Shown: positions 45,697 to 54,729, counted from the first letter of the stretch. The stretch: 64,000 nt of DNA from UBA830 sp038146925 (GCA_038146925.1 JAYQSP010000011.1:992001-1056000); one strand, 5' to 3'. Translations and numbers: made by a program. Notes: generated by a model not told the origin, from the letters alone.

Positions 45697-46116
45697 TCAG
45701 CGCGGGCCGACGCCTGCGGTCATGCAGTCATTCATGAGATTGCGGAGCGGCGCGCTTTTAAGAACCGCGCCGGCGGCGCCTGCGAGTATTTCCTTCGGAT
45801 CGACGGGGTCGTCGATTGCTTCCGATACCAGCATCGAGATTTTCTGAAAATTGGTCAGCATGAGCCGCGCCATGGGCAGATTGCCGGATACGCTGAGAAG
45901 CATAAGAACGGCTTTCCGCGCTTCCTTGTTTTCGGCGGTGTAAGTCAGATATCCCAATGGGCAGGAAACGCACACGCGCGATACGCCAGCCGATATTTCG
46001 ATCCAGGCTTCGTAGCGCCGGTCGTCTACGGTGAACGAAAATCGCGTCTCGTCGTCGGAGACGTCCATTGCGTCGGACGAAACATGACTGCAGCTATCGG
46101 TCGCGGGAGGAGCCAT
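45697..46116 (-). CDS. Hypothetical protein, small ligand- or chaperone-like fold
   Basis: A 139-residue cytoplasmic protein convergent with the LysM gene, with stops directly adjoining. The first part is beta-rich (DDETRFSFTVDDRRYEAWIE), the second helical (ARKAVLMLLSVSGNLPMARL), resembling small YbjN/secretion-chaperone-like alpha-beta proteins. That resemblance is weak and I do not assign a family. Confidence 0.65.
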   Translation of the reverse strand: MAPPATDSCSHVSSDAMDVSDDETRFSFTVDDRRYEAWIEISAGVSRVCVSCPLGYLTYTAENKEARKAVLMLLSVSGNLPMARLMLTNFQKISMLVSEAIDDPVDPKEILAGAAGAVLKSAPLRNLMNDCMTAGVGPR

Positions 46117-46255
46117 CGGGAACCCATGTGAACGAAGGACCGAGACGTATCACGCACCATCTTAAATTTTGGTAAAATGCGGCGGGCAGACGCCTGAAAA
46201 CTGCGGTTTCGCCTCAGTCCGGAGGGGCGACGTCGCGCGCTAAGCGTTTCAGGTA

Positions 46256-47842
46256 TTAGCTGTTTTCCGACTTTTCCCAGATATCTTTCAGATCGTCCCG
46301 CCGAACCTTGCCCCGGTCGGATTTCGGCAGGTCGTCCATGAAGAATATACGTTTCGGCGCCTTGAAATCGGGCAGCGACTGGGCGCACCAGGATTTCACT
46401 TCGTCCTCGTCCAGCGTCTCGTCGCCTTTCACCGCGACATAGGCGATGACTTCCTCGCCATAAATCCTGTCGGGCACGCCGACGGCGGCGGCTTCGCGCA
46501 CTTTGGGATTGCGCAACAGAACGTTGTCGATCTCCAGCGGCGCGATGTTTACACCGCCCCGGATTATCAGATCTTTCGTCCGGCCGGTAACGGTGACGAA
46601 TCCGTCGTCATCGATCATGCCGAGATCGCCGGTTTTGATGCGTTCGTTCGACAGGTCTTCGAACGCGCCCTCCGGCGAGACCGTTCCGATGCAGGTCTGT
46701 GGTCCCCCGATGGTGATTTCGCCTTCCGTATTCGGAGGGCAGGCTTCGCCTTCGCTGCCGACAATGATGAATTCCTGGTGCTTGGCGGGCGGGCCGACGG
46801 TGCCCATCTGGCGCCGATAATGCCGGTTGCCGCAGATCCAGCCCGCTTCCGACATGCCGTAGAGCTGCAGCAGCGTGACGCCGTACATGGATTCGAACAG
46901 TTTCCACTGATCGGGCGACAGCGGCGCGGTCGAGCAGGTCATCAACCGAAGGCTCGGTACGTCGCGCTCTTCCTCGGGCGGGGGTTCGTTCAGCAGCATG
47001 TTCACGACGGTGGGGACGCCCGCCGAGAACGTGATCTCGTGCTCCCGGATCCAGCCGAAAAAACGGGAGCGCGAAAAGCGCTGCGCGATATGCATGGTCA
47101 GTCCGGTCTGCAGCCAGGGCATCAGGCTGAGAATCTGGGCGGAATTCCATCCGAACGAGCGGTATTCGAGGGTCTTGTCGTCTTTCGTCAATCCCAGCAT
47201 GTCGAGCGTATTGAGTCCGTTCAGCCAGTATGCCATGTGGTTGTAGACAACGCTCTTCGGTTTGGAGGTGGTGCCGGAGGTGCAGAAGATGCAGGACAGG
47301 TCCTCTGCGCTGTTCTCGCTGTCGATATCGGCGCCGACGCCGGCGTCGTACGACGCGAGAAGGGCGAACAGTTCGTCGGCGCCGGCATCGCCTGCCGCAC
47401 TTGTCTCCCACCCGGCAAAGCGCAGCGCCGGGGTCTTGAGCCCGGCCGTCATCGCGGGTCCGTCAAGATCGGTATGCCAGAGCGTCAGGGCGGGCTCGAT
47501 CCCCTCGAGGATTTCGACCAGGTGAACCTCGTTCATTTCCACGTTGAGTGGGCAGACGGCAGCGCCATAGCGCCAGATTCCCATCCAGATAATCAGCTTC
47601 TCGACGTTTTCGCCCGACAGAAGTGCGACCTTGTCCCCCGGTTTGACCCCCCGGTCTTTCAGGAAAGCGGCAACCCGGTCGGCTTCCGTTGCGAGTTCAC
47701 CCCACGTGATGGACTTGCCGTCCTGGTCCAAGTCGACGATCGCGGTTTTCTCGCTGTCCCGATCGCGCCATTTCGACAACAACGCGCGTGTGGATTCGAA
47801 CGGGAGAGCCAGTTCAGGCTGGTTAGACATGTCGATAGGCAT
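46256..47842 (-). CDS. AMP-dependent acyl-CoA synthetase/ligase
   Basis: A 528-residue ANL enzyme, the second in the window. Core motifs: IFCTSGTTSKPKSVVYNH near residue 185, QLYGMSEAGWICGN, IKTGDLGMIDDDGFVTVTGR and the lysine in KSDRGKVRRDDL at the end. Start at 47842 (MPIDMSNQ) or five residues later. A free-standing gene with no pathway partners beside it; substrate unknown. Confidence 0.9.
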   Translation of the reverse strand: MPIDMSNQPELALPFESTRALLSKWRDRDSEKTAIVDLDQDGKSITWGELATEADRVAAFLKDRGVKPGDKVALLSGENVEKLIIWMGIWRYGAAVCPLNVEMNEVHLVEILEGIEPALTLWHTDLDGPAMTAGLKTPALRFAGWETSAAGDAGADELFALLASYDAGVGADIDSENSAEDLSCIFCTSGTTSKPKSVVYNHMAYWLNGLNTLDMLGLTKDDKTLEYRSFGWNSAQILSLMPWLQTGLTMHIAQRFSRSRFFGWIREHEITFSAGVPTVVNMLLNEPPPEEERDVPSLRLMTCSTAPLSPDQWKLFESMYGVTLLQLYGMSEAGWICGNRHYRRQMGTVGPPAKHQEFIIVGSEGEACPPNTEGEITIGGPQTCIGTVSPEGAFEDLSNERIKTGDLGMIDDDGFVTVTGRTKDLIIRGGVNIAPLEIDNVLLRNPKVREAAAVGVPDRIYGEEVIAYVAVKGDETLDEDEVKSWCAQSLPDFKAPKRIFFMDDLPKSDRGKVRRDDLKDIWEKSENS

Positions 47843-47937
47843 CGCGTTTCCAGTTTTTTGCCGACTTACCGGCGCATTTCTTATTCCACGAATTACTTAC
47901 CGGCGGACGGTACGGAAGGTCAAGCCAGCCAGGCGGT

Positions 47938-50900
47938 TCACTCTGCGGGGACAGCCTGCCGTCGCTCCCGCCGCCGGTCCCGCCACGCCGTCACGTTGAC
48001 GCGGATCATCAGCAGCGACGGCGTGACGAACAGGGTGAGAATTGTGGCGAAGGCCAGTCCGAAAGCGATCGCGGTGGACAGCTGCTGCCACCACTGGGTC
48101 GACGGCGCGCCGATGGCGATTTCGCGGGTGACGAAATCGATATTAACGCGGGTGACCATCGGCAACAGGCCGAAAATCGTTGTCGCCGTGGTCAGCAGCA
48201 CCGGCCGCAGACGCTGGGCGCCGGTGCGGATGATCGCCTCGCGCGGCGAGGCCGCCGTCTTCACGATCCGGTCGAAGGTGTCGATCAGCACGATGTTGTT
48301 GTTGACCACGATTCCGGCCAGCGCGATGACACCGATGCCGCTCATCACGATGCCGAAGGGTTGCTCGATGACCAGCAGACCCAGCATGACGCCGACTGTC
48401 GACATGACCACGGCCGTCAAAATCAGAAATGCCGAATAGAACCTGTTGAACTGGGTCACCAGGATGATCGCCATCAGGAACAGTGCGATCCCGAAGGCCC
48501 GCCCGAGGAAGGCCGCGGCCTTTTTCTGTTCCTCGTCTTCGCCCTTGAACTCGATCTGCACGCGCGCATCGAGATTGGCTTCGTTGTCGATCCAGGAATG
48601 GATTTCCTTGTTTTTCGTGTCGGCGAGAACGCTAGGCAGCACGTCCGCTTTCACCGTCATGGATCGCCGCGCGTCCGTCCGGCGCAGCTCGCTGGTCTGC
48701 TGGCGGGGGATGCGCTGGACGAAGTTGCTCAGCGGAATCAGACCCTTCGGCGTCTGCACCCGCGTACGGTCCAGCTGCCCGAGCGAGCGTTTGTCTTCCG
48801 GATAGCGGATGACGATGTCGATTTCGTTGTCGGCGTCGTCCGGCTGGAATTCGGATACCTTCAGACCGTTCGTTACCAGACGGATGATGTTGCCGATGAC
48901 GGTCACGTCCGCGTCGAACTTGGCGGCCTGCGCCCGGTCGACCTTCATCTCCCATTCGATTCCGGGAACCGGACGGCCGTCCTCGATATCCTTCAGCCCC
49001 GGCATGGCATTCAGTTTCTCGCGGATTTTCGCGACCGCCGGTTCGATCATCTCCGGATGGCGGGACGTCACCAGGATATGGATCGGTTTGCCGACGGGCG
49101 GGCCGGCTTCTTCCTTGGCGGTTTCAAGGTAAATCCCGGCCAGTCCGCGGGATCGCTCCACGATATCGGCGAGAATTACGTCCGCGTTCCGGCGCGTGTC
49201 CCAATCGGCGAATTCCAGATTTATGGTGCCGATGATATCGACGGGCGCATCGTCGCGCCGCTCCTGTTTACCCGACAGAATATAGACGGCTTTGAGCTCG
49301 CCGCGTTCTCGCTGAATGTCGAGAATATGTTTTTCAATGTCGGCGACCAGGGCCGCCTTTTCGTCGACCGAAAGATTGCCGCGCGCGAAGACCTTCATCA
49401 CGGCGCGGTCCGGTTCAACCTTCGGAAAGAATTCGAAGCCGCGCCCGAAATTCGCATACATCACCCAGGCCCCGATAAGCGCGACGACGGCCAGAAACAC
49501 GACCTTTGCGGGGTGCCGCAGAACGCCGTTCAGACATCTGACATAGAAACCCGTGAGGCCGCCGACACTGCCGATGTCGCCGGTTTCCATTGCTGACATC
49601 TGCTGTACCATCCGGTCGTCCACGGCGCCGGGTTTACCGATCTGAGCGCCCAGGGTGGGTACGAATATCAGGGCCATCGCCAGCGACGCAACCAGGGTCG
49701 CGATCAGCGTGATGGGCAGAAATTTCATGAACTCGCCCACAATACCGGGCCAGAAAAGAAGGGGCAGGAAGGCAGCCAGCGTCGTCGCCGTCGAGGCGAT
49801 GATCGGCCAGGACATCCGCTTCGCCGCCTCTGCGTAGGCGTTGGCGCGGGGCGACCCTTCGATCATTTTCCGGTCGGCGTATTCGGTCACGACGATCGCG
49901 CCGTCGACCAGCAGCCCGACCGACAGGATCAGCGCGAACAGCACCACGATATTGACCGTCAGCCCGAACGCCCCGAGCACCAGAATGCCGGTCAGGAACG
50001 AGCCCGGTATGGCGATCCCGACCAGAATGCCCGTGCGCACGCCGAGGGCGGCCACGATGATGATCATCACCAGCAGCACGGCCGACAGCACGTTGTTCTG
50101 CAGGTCTCTCAGCATGTTGCGGATGTTTTTGGAATCGTCGCCCGAGAACGTCACCGTTATTGCGTCCGGCCACTCCTTGCGCTCTTCCTCGACCAGCGCT
50201 TTGACGGCGTTGACCGTCTCGACGATGTTTTCGCCGGTCCGTTTTTTCACTTCCAGCGAGATGGCCGGTTCGCCGTTCAGCCTGGCGTAGGTTTCACGGT
50301 CTTCGAACGTCCGGTGGACCGAGGCGATATCCCGCACGGTGACGACGGAATCGCCGTTCGATTTCAGGGGCATGTCCAGAATGTCGTTGACGTTCTCGAA
50401 CAGGCCCGGGACCTTCACCGCAAAGCCGCCCTTCGCACCGTCCAGAGAACCGGCGGCGATCAACCGGTTCGACCGGCTGATGGCGTCCAGCACCTTGCGG
50501 GGGTCCAGCGCGTAGGAATCGATCAGCAGCGGGTCTATAACGATTTCGACCTGTTCGTCGCGGTCGCCGCCGATTTTTGCCTCCAGCACCGCGGAAATGC
50601 CCTCGACCTTTTCCTGAAGGTCGCGGCCGATCTTCAGCAGCGTGCGTTCCGGAACCTCGCCGCCCAACGTGACGATGATGATCGGAAACAGGCTCAGATT
50701 AACTTCTTCGACACGTGGTTCTTCGGCGTCTTCCGGCAATTCGGCTTTCGCGATATCCGCTTTTTCCCGTACGTCGTTCAACGCCTTGTCCGCGTCGAAT
50801 CCGGCTTCGAATTCCAGCAGGACATTGGCGCCGCCGAGATAGGCGCTTGACCGGATCTCCTTGATTCCTTCGATGGATTTCAGCTCCGTTTCCATCGGAC

Positions 50901-51093
50901 GGACGAGGAGTCGTTCCGCATCTTCCGGCGAGATGCCTTTCAGCGTCATCGAAACGTAGATGATCGGAATATTGACGTCGGGCCGCGCTTCCTTCGGGAT
51001 GCTGACGTAGCTTGAAAACCCGGCGATCAGGAGCAGTGCGAGTAGCGCGAGGACCGTCCGGGATCGCGACAGGGCGGCGTCGATGATCGTCAT
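47938..51093 (-). CDS. RND efflux transporter permease (HAE/AcrB-like)
   Basis: A 1051-residue inner-membrane proton-driven exporter with the RND layout: helix 1 (TVLALLALLLIAGFSSYVSI), a periplasmic porter domain, helices 2-6, a second large loop, helices 8-12. The helix-4 motif is LILSVGLLVDGAIVVTEYAD: one of the two aspartates found in AcrB-type GLLVDDAIVV is glycine here. The start overlaps the end of the adaptor gene by four bases (ATGA). Exports drugs, solvents or metabolites together with the adaptor; the outer-membrane channel is elsewhere. Confidence 0.94.
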   Translation of the reverse strand: MTIIDAALSRSRTVLALLALLLIAGFSSYVSIPKEARPDVNIPIIYVSMTLKGISPEDAERLLVRPMETELKSIEGIKEIRSSAYLGGANVLLEFEAGFDADKALNDVREKADIAKAELPEDAEEPRVEEVNLSLFPIIIVTLGGEVPERTLLKIGRDLQEKVEGISAVLEAKIGGDRDEQVEIVIDPLLIDSYALDPRKVLDAISRSNRLIAAGSLDGAKGGFAVKVPGLFENVNDILDMPLKSNGDSVVTVRDIASVHRTFEDRETYARLNGEPAISLEVKKRTGENIVETVNAVKALVEEERKEWPDAITVTFSGDDSKNIRNMLRDLQNNVLSAVLLVMIIIVAALGVRTGILVGIAIPGSFLTGILVLGAFGLTVNIVVLFALILSVGLLVDGAIVVTEYADRKMIEGSPRANAYAEAAKRMSWPIIASTATTLAAFLPLLFWPGIVGEFMKFLPITLIATLVASLAMALIFVPTLGAQIGKPGAVDDRMVQQMSAMETGDIGSVGGLTGFYVRCLNGVLRHPAKVVFLAVVALIGAWVMYANFGRGFEFFPKVEPDRAVMKVFARGNLSVDEKAALVADIEKHILDIQRERGELKAVYILSGKQERRDDAPVDIIGTINLEFADWDTRRNADVILADIVERSRGLAGIYLETAKEEAGPPVGKPIHILVTSRHPEMIEPAVAKIREKLNAMPGLKDIEDGRPVPGIEWEMKVDRAQAAKFDADVTVIGNIIRLVTNGLKVSEFQPDDADNEIDIVIRYPEDKRSLGQLDRTRVQTPKGLIPLSNFVQRIPRQQTSELRRTDARRSMTVKADVLPSVLADTKNKEIHSWIDNEANLDARVQIEFKGEDEEQKKAAAFLGRAFGIALFLMAIILVTQFNRFYSAFLILTAVVMSTVGVMLGLLVIEQPFGIVMSGIGVIALAGIVVNNNIVLIDTFDRIVKTAASPREAIIRTGAQRLRPVLLTTATTIFGLLPMVTRVNIDFVTREIAIGAPSTQWWQQLSTAIAFGLAFATILTLFVTPSLLMIRVNVTAWRDRRRERRQAVPAE

Positions 51094-52175
51094 GCGCCGG
51101 TCTTCGCGTCTTCGCGCACCGGACGAACTTTCTGACCGGCTTTCACGTACTCATGCCCCACCGTTATCAGGCGTTGTCCGTCTTTCAGGCCGGACACCCA
51201 CAGACCTTCCGCGGTGTCGGAAAGGATCTTGATGGGCACGAATCTGACAATATCCGCTGGGTCGACGATCCGTACGCCGATCCGGCCGTCGTCTGCGAGG
51301 GTAAGGACCGCCGGCGAGATCACATGCGCCCGGATCGGAGCGAGGGGCAGGGTCAGTTCGCCGGTCAGGCCGGAACGGATGGTGTGGTTGGCGTTGGGAA
51401 TTTCAAGCTCGACCCGAAAGGACCGCGTTTCGCTGTCGGCTACGGCAGCGATAAAGCGGATGGTTCCGTCCGCGGTTCGTCCGTCTATCAGTGTCACCCT
51501 GCCGGGGGCGCCGACCGACAGCGCGCCCACGTCCCGTTCCGACACAAATCCAACGGCGAGCAACGGGTCGAGGTCGACGATCTTCGCGATATTGTCGCCG
51601 ATCTTCACGAAATCGCCTTTTTCGACATAGCGCGTTTCCAGAATGCCGCGGAAGGGTGCCCTGATCGTCGTTCTGGACAGGTCGATGCGCATCGACTTGG
51701 CCTGTGCGCGTGCGGCATCGAGCAAAGCCCGGGATTCGGCGAGCTTCGTGCCGGAGCGAAAGCCTTTCTTGGCCAGTTTCTTAGCGGCGCGGTATTCGAT
51801 TTCGCGTTGCCGAACGAGCGCCGCCGTTTCGGCAAGACGCGCGTTGCGGTCCTCGACATCCTGACGTGCAATCACGTCGCCCGCTTCGACGATCTTGCCT
51901 TCTTCGCCGGGGACTTCACTGACCGGACCGGCTGTTTCTGCCCGGACCGTTACTTTCCTCGACTCCTCGGTTCGACCGTTGACGATTACGGCTCCTTGCT
52001 GGGTTCGCGGTTGTACCGGTTTTACCCGCACGGCGATCAGCTCGACCGGCTTCTGTTCCCCGGCCTTGCTGTCATTGGCGATTGCCTGGCGGTCATCGTC
52101 GCCGATCTGACCCGAAAGTATCCAAACCGTGGCGGCGATCGCGAGTACGCCGGCGACGATGATCGAACTTCTCAT
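51090..52175 (-). CDS. RND periplasmic adaptor (HlyD/MFP family)
   Basis: A 361-residue membrane-fusion protein: N-terminal anchor (SIIVAGVLAIAATVWILSG), lipoyl halves around a short hairpin (GPVSEVPGEEGKIVEAGDVI ... ALLDAARAQAKSM ... TTIRAPFRGILETRYVEKGD) and C-terminal beta-barrel. It joins the permease to an outer-membrane channel. It overlaps both neighbours by four bases, so the three genes are translated as a unit under PadR. Confidence 0.93.
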   Translation of the reverse strand: MRSSIIVAGVLAIAATVWILSGQIGDDDRQAIANDSKAGEQKPVELIAVRVKPVQPRTQQGAVIVNGRTEESRKVTVRAETAGPVSEVPGEEGKIVEAGDVIARQDVEDRNARLAETAALVRQREIEYRAAKKLAKKGFRSGTKLAESRALLDAARAQAKSMRIDLSRTTIRAPFRGILETRYVEKGDFVKIGDNIAKIVDLDPLLAVGFVSERDVGALSVGAPGRVTLIDGRTADGTIRFIAAVADSETRSFRVELEIPNANHTIRSGLTGELTLPLAPIRAHVISPAVLTLADDGRIGVRIVDPADIVRFVPIKILSDTAEGLWVSGLKDGQRLITVGHEYVKAGQKVRPVREDAKTGA

Positions 52176-52744
52176 ACCGACACCTCGCTGGCGCGCGGGG
52201 AGGAGCGTTCGCCGCCCACTTCGTTGCGGAGAGCGGCGCCGACAAGTTCATGGCGGTGGTTTTCGAGATATTCGGCGCCTGCTTCGTACACGGCGATACC
52301 GTATCCAAGGGCAAATTTCTCGCCCGCCGGCATGGTTTCGTTCCTGCATTCATACATTTCCGTGAGGCGGGCGCGAAACAGGGAGATACGATCTTCGATC
52401 AGCGCGTCGATATCGCGGGCCGGCAGCATCTGGCCAAAAAACATGATGAACAGAAAATCCGAACGCAGACGGTCCGGTGCAGGCTCCTGCAGCATTTCAT
52501 CGGTCAGAGCCTGACGGCCGGCCGGCGTGATCGAATATATCTTCTTTGCCGGTTTGCCGGTTTGGTTGACTTCTTCCAGGCTGATCAGCCGGTTGTTCAG
52601 CAGGGCGTTGAGGGCCGGGTAAATAGACCCGAATCCCGCCGCATAGAAATGCGCGAACGGGCCTTCTTCGCACTGTTTCTTAATCTCATATCCGGAGGCG
52701 GCACCGCGGGACAGGACGCCCAGGCAAAGCGTTTTTACATCCAT
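52172..52744 (-). CDS. PadR family transcriptional regulator of the RND operon
   Basis: A 190-residue PadR protein: winged helix (MDVKTLCLGVLSRGAASGYEI ... GSIYPALNALLNNRLISLEE ... KIYSITPAGRQAL) and a helical C-terminal dimerisation domain. First gene of padR-adaptor-permease. A very long perfect inverted repeat lies at 52753-52805, directly before its start, and includes the purine-rich ribosome binding region, so autorepression and induction by the exported compound are likely. Confidence 0.92.
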   Translation of the reverse strand: MDVKTLCLGVLSRGAASGYEIKKQCEEGPFAHFYAAGFGSIYPALNALLNNRLISLEEVNQTGKPAKKIYSITPAGRQALTDEMLQEPAPDRLRSDFLFIMFFGQMLPARDIDALIEDRISLFRARLTEMYECRNETMPAGEKFALGYGIAVYEAGAEYLENHRHELVGAALRNEVGGERSSPRASEVSV

Positions 52745-52752
52745 GGATCGCG

Positions 52753-52805
52753 ATCTCTCCCAATTCGATATATATTGAAACGATATATATCGAATTGGGA
52801 GAGAT
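52753..52805. promoter_or_regulatory. Perfect 22-base inverted repeat, probable PadR operator
   Basis: Left arm 52753-52774, right arm 52784-52805, spacer TTGAAACGA; the arms begin ATCTCTCCCAATTCGATATA and are exact reverse complements. Within it CGATATATAT occurs twice in direct orientation. Read as RNA for padR, the left arm holds GGGAGAG, the probable ribosome binding site, so a hairpin could also limit translation. Confidence 0.75.
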
Positions 52806-52979
52806 GCAAGGATTTATTCCGAAAACTTTTTTGGAAATGGCGCCGGGTGGAGGGGCGACGACGGGGTCGTGAATTGGCGGCAGAGATTTGCTGTCAGGGT
52901 GTCGGAATTTTTTACGTTTCCGGCTTTTGCTTGTACGCAAGAAATCCTAATCCCCTGTATTAACTGGAATTATTCCATT

Positions 52980-52995
52980 TGGCACGGGAATTGCA
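52980..52995 (+). promoter_or_regulatory. Consensus sigma-54 promoter
   Basis: TGGCACGGGAATTGCA matches the RpoN consensus (TGGCACG-N4-TTGCA) at every defined position, with GG at 52981-52982 and GC at 52993-52994. Predicted transcription start is about 53006. A palindrome TGGAATTATTCCA (52965-52977) lies just upstream, and TTGC-N6-GCAA (52927-52940) lies at about -70. Confidence 0.85.
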
Positions 52996-53005
52996 GGTAT
53001 CCTGA

Positions 53006-53341
53006 ATGACGATTTCTAACGCAAGGTATGTGTGTTGGCGGACGATCGGCAGGAAGCATTCAGGGTTAGGCAGTCGGCACCGCCCCGCAAAGTGTCAGTA
53101 GAGAGTTTCAGTTTCCGAGACGGGCAATGCCTACCCTGCCTGTAGCGGAGGTTGTGTCGTCCGAACGCAAGTTCGAGTGGCACGACTGACGGGTTGTCGG
53201 AAGCCTACCCCCGGCAACCTGTCATGAGGACTGTCTGACGCCTACCCCGGACAGTCCATCAAAGACGGCGGCTCAGCGTACCCGGGCCGCCGTCGCTGAT
53301 TCCGCACCCGGACTCGGCGTCGTTCGGTCGTTCTTCTTTTC
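53006..53341 (+). ncRNA. Candidate regulatory RNA with four repeated-loop hairpins
   Basis: No gene is seen here. Four stem-loops occur in order: 53121-53142 (loop ATGCCTACCC), 53192-53219 (9-bp stem, loop AAGCCTACCC), 53228-53257 (10-bp stem, loop ACGCCTACCC) and 53264-53294 (11-bp stem, loop AGCGTACCC). The stems share no sequence, the loops do. A further stem with GCAA tetraloop (CGAAC/GTTCG) is at 53162-53175. The RNA would start behind the sigma-54 promoter and end near the T-rich TTCTTCTTTT at 53332-53341; the 3' end is uncertain. No known family was recognised. Confidence 0.7.
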
Positions 53342-53357
53342 AGAAATTACCGGGAAA

Positions 53358-53431
53358 TGGCTGGGGAACCTGGATTCGAACCAGGACTAAGCGGGTCAGA
53401 GCCGCTCGTTCTACCATTAAACTATTCCCCA
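53358..53431 (-). tRNA. tRNA-Gln (anticodon CTG)
   Basis: The minus strand folds as a cloverleaf: acceptor TGGGGAA/TTCCCCA, D arm GTT/AAC with AATGGTAG, anticodon arm AGCGG-CTCTGAC-CCGCT (anticodon CTG), T arm CCTGG-TTCGAAT-CCAGG, discriminator G and an encoded CCA. It reads CAG glutamine codons. It is convergent with the candidate ncRNA. Confidence 0.95.
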
Positions 53432-53655
53432 ACGGGGGGTTCCGATCTGGCATCGCAACCGGGCGGCGTACTTAGCACACGCAAATCGTATTTAATAGCC
53501 CAAACGGCGTATTCAATCTTCGTTCGGCCCGGTTCCTCGGACCCGGCCTGAGAAAAATCTTCGCAACCGAAATTTTCGCCGATATAGTCGGGCATCTGGA
53601 CAACACATATCTTATGCGGCGGCCTGCCCGGGGTGCCGCATATCGGAGAGGAAAC

Positions 53656-54729
53656 GTGTCGGCATCGCCGCCACAGAATAATAATCGCCGGGCGAATGGA
53701 CGAAACCGTGCGGGCGGGAGAAACAGGACCGGCCGCAAGCAACGTGTGTTCGCGGCGCTTGATCTGGGGACCAATAACTGCCGGTTATTGATCGCTCAGC
53801 CGGCAGGGCGTGGTTTTCGGGTCATCGACGGATTCTCGCGTATCGTACGCCTTGGCGAAGGCGTCAGCGAAGCCGGGACGCTGTCCGAGGCCGCTATTCA
53901 GCGAACCGTCGACGCGCTCAAGATATGCGCTAACAAGATGTCGCGCCGCCGGGTGTCGCAGGCCCGGTGCGTGGCGACCCAGGCCGCCCGCTCCGCAAGA
54001 AACAGCGATCTTTTCGTTGAGCGGGTCAAGCAGGAGACCGGGATCGACATGGAGATCATCTCGTCCAGGGAAGAGGCCGAGCTGACCCTGACCGGCTGTT
54101 TTTCGCTTCTCGATCCGGCTTACGACCATGCCCTGATGTTCGACGTGGGCGGCGGCAGCGCTGAGTTCGTCTGGGCCCGTATCCTGGAAAGCGGAGGCGC
54201 CCGGATCCAGGGCTGGACGTCCTTGCCCTGCGGCGTGGTCACGTTGACGGAACTGCACGGCAAGAAGGAGTTCGCGCCGGCGGAGTATGAATCCCTGGTG
54301 GCGGATGTCGTCGATACGCTGAGGCCTTTCGATGCCCAGTTCGGAATCTCCGATCACATCGCTGCCGGCGGGGTTCAGATGGTCGGCACGGCGGGCACAG
54401 TCACGACAGTGGCCGGGGTCGATATGTGTCTGCCGCGCTACAACCGGTCGCGGGTAGACGGTTCCTGGCTGGGATTCGATGCGGTCGAACGCATCAGCCG
54501 GGTCCTGTCCGGCCAGACCTACGACGAACGAGCGGCGCATCCCTGTATCGGTCACAACCGGGCGGATCTCGTGGTCGCCGGCTGTGCGGTGCTTGAAGCG
54601 GTGTGCCGTATCTGGCCGGCGGGCCAGCTGCGTGTCGCCGACCGCGGTGTGCGCGAAGGCATTCTGAGCGTGATGTCCGGACAGCCGAAGGCGACCTGCG
54701 ACGGCGCGACCGCGTTCGCCGCGGAATAG
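53656..54729 (+). CDS. Ppx/GppA phosphatase family protein
   Basis: About 357 residues from GTG 53656, preferred because GGAGAGGAAAC precedes it; an ATG at 53614 has no such site. Actin-like ATPase fold: ALDLGTNNCRLLIA (phosphate 1), MFDVGGGSAEFVWA and GTAGTVTTVAGVD. Family members hydrolyse polyphosphate ends and pppGpp; this shorter form lacks the C-terminal HD domain of full Ppx. It is followed by rlmE ten bases later, a common alphaproteobacterial pair. Confidence 0.88.
   Translation: MSASPPQNNNRRANGRNRAGGRNRTGRKQRVFAALDLGTNNCRLLIAQPAGRGFRVIDGFSRIVRLGEGVSEAGTLSEAAIQRTVDALKICANKMSRRRVSQARCVATQAARSARNSDLFVERVKQETGIDMEIISSREEAELTLTGCFSLLDPAYDHALMFDVGGGSAEFVWARILESGGARIQGWTSLPCGVVTLTELHGKKEFAPAEYESLVADVVDTLRPFDAQFGISDHIAAGGVQMVGTAGTVTTVAGVDMCLPRYNRSRVDGSWLGFDAVERISRVLSGQTYDERAAHPCIGHNRADLVVAGCAVLEAVCRIWPAGQLRVADRGVREGILSVMSGQPKATCDGATAFAAE

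Noticed and set aside
46778..48439. 553-codon plus-strand frame opposite the second acyl-CoA ligase and the end of the RND permease
   Set aside because: Shadow frame; both minus-strand genes carry all family motifs.
53121..53294. CRISPR-like array, because of the repeated GCCTACCC words
   Set aside because: Repeats are only about 8 bases, irregularly spaced, and lie in hairpin loops; no cas genes.
53006..53341. tmRNA, RNase P RNA, SRP RNA or 6S RNA as identity of the hairpin region
   Set aside because: None of their conserved core sequences is present, and repeated identical loops are not a feature of these RNAs.
53357..53551. Small frame MAGEPGFEPGLSGSEPLV
   Set aside because: It is a translation of the tRNA-Gln gene complement, a well-known artefact.
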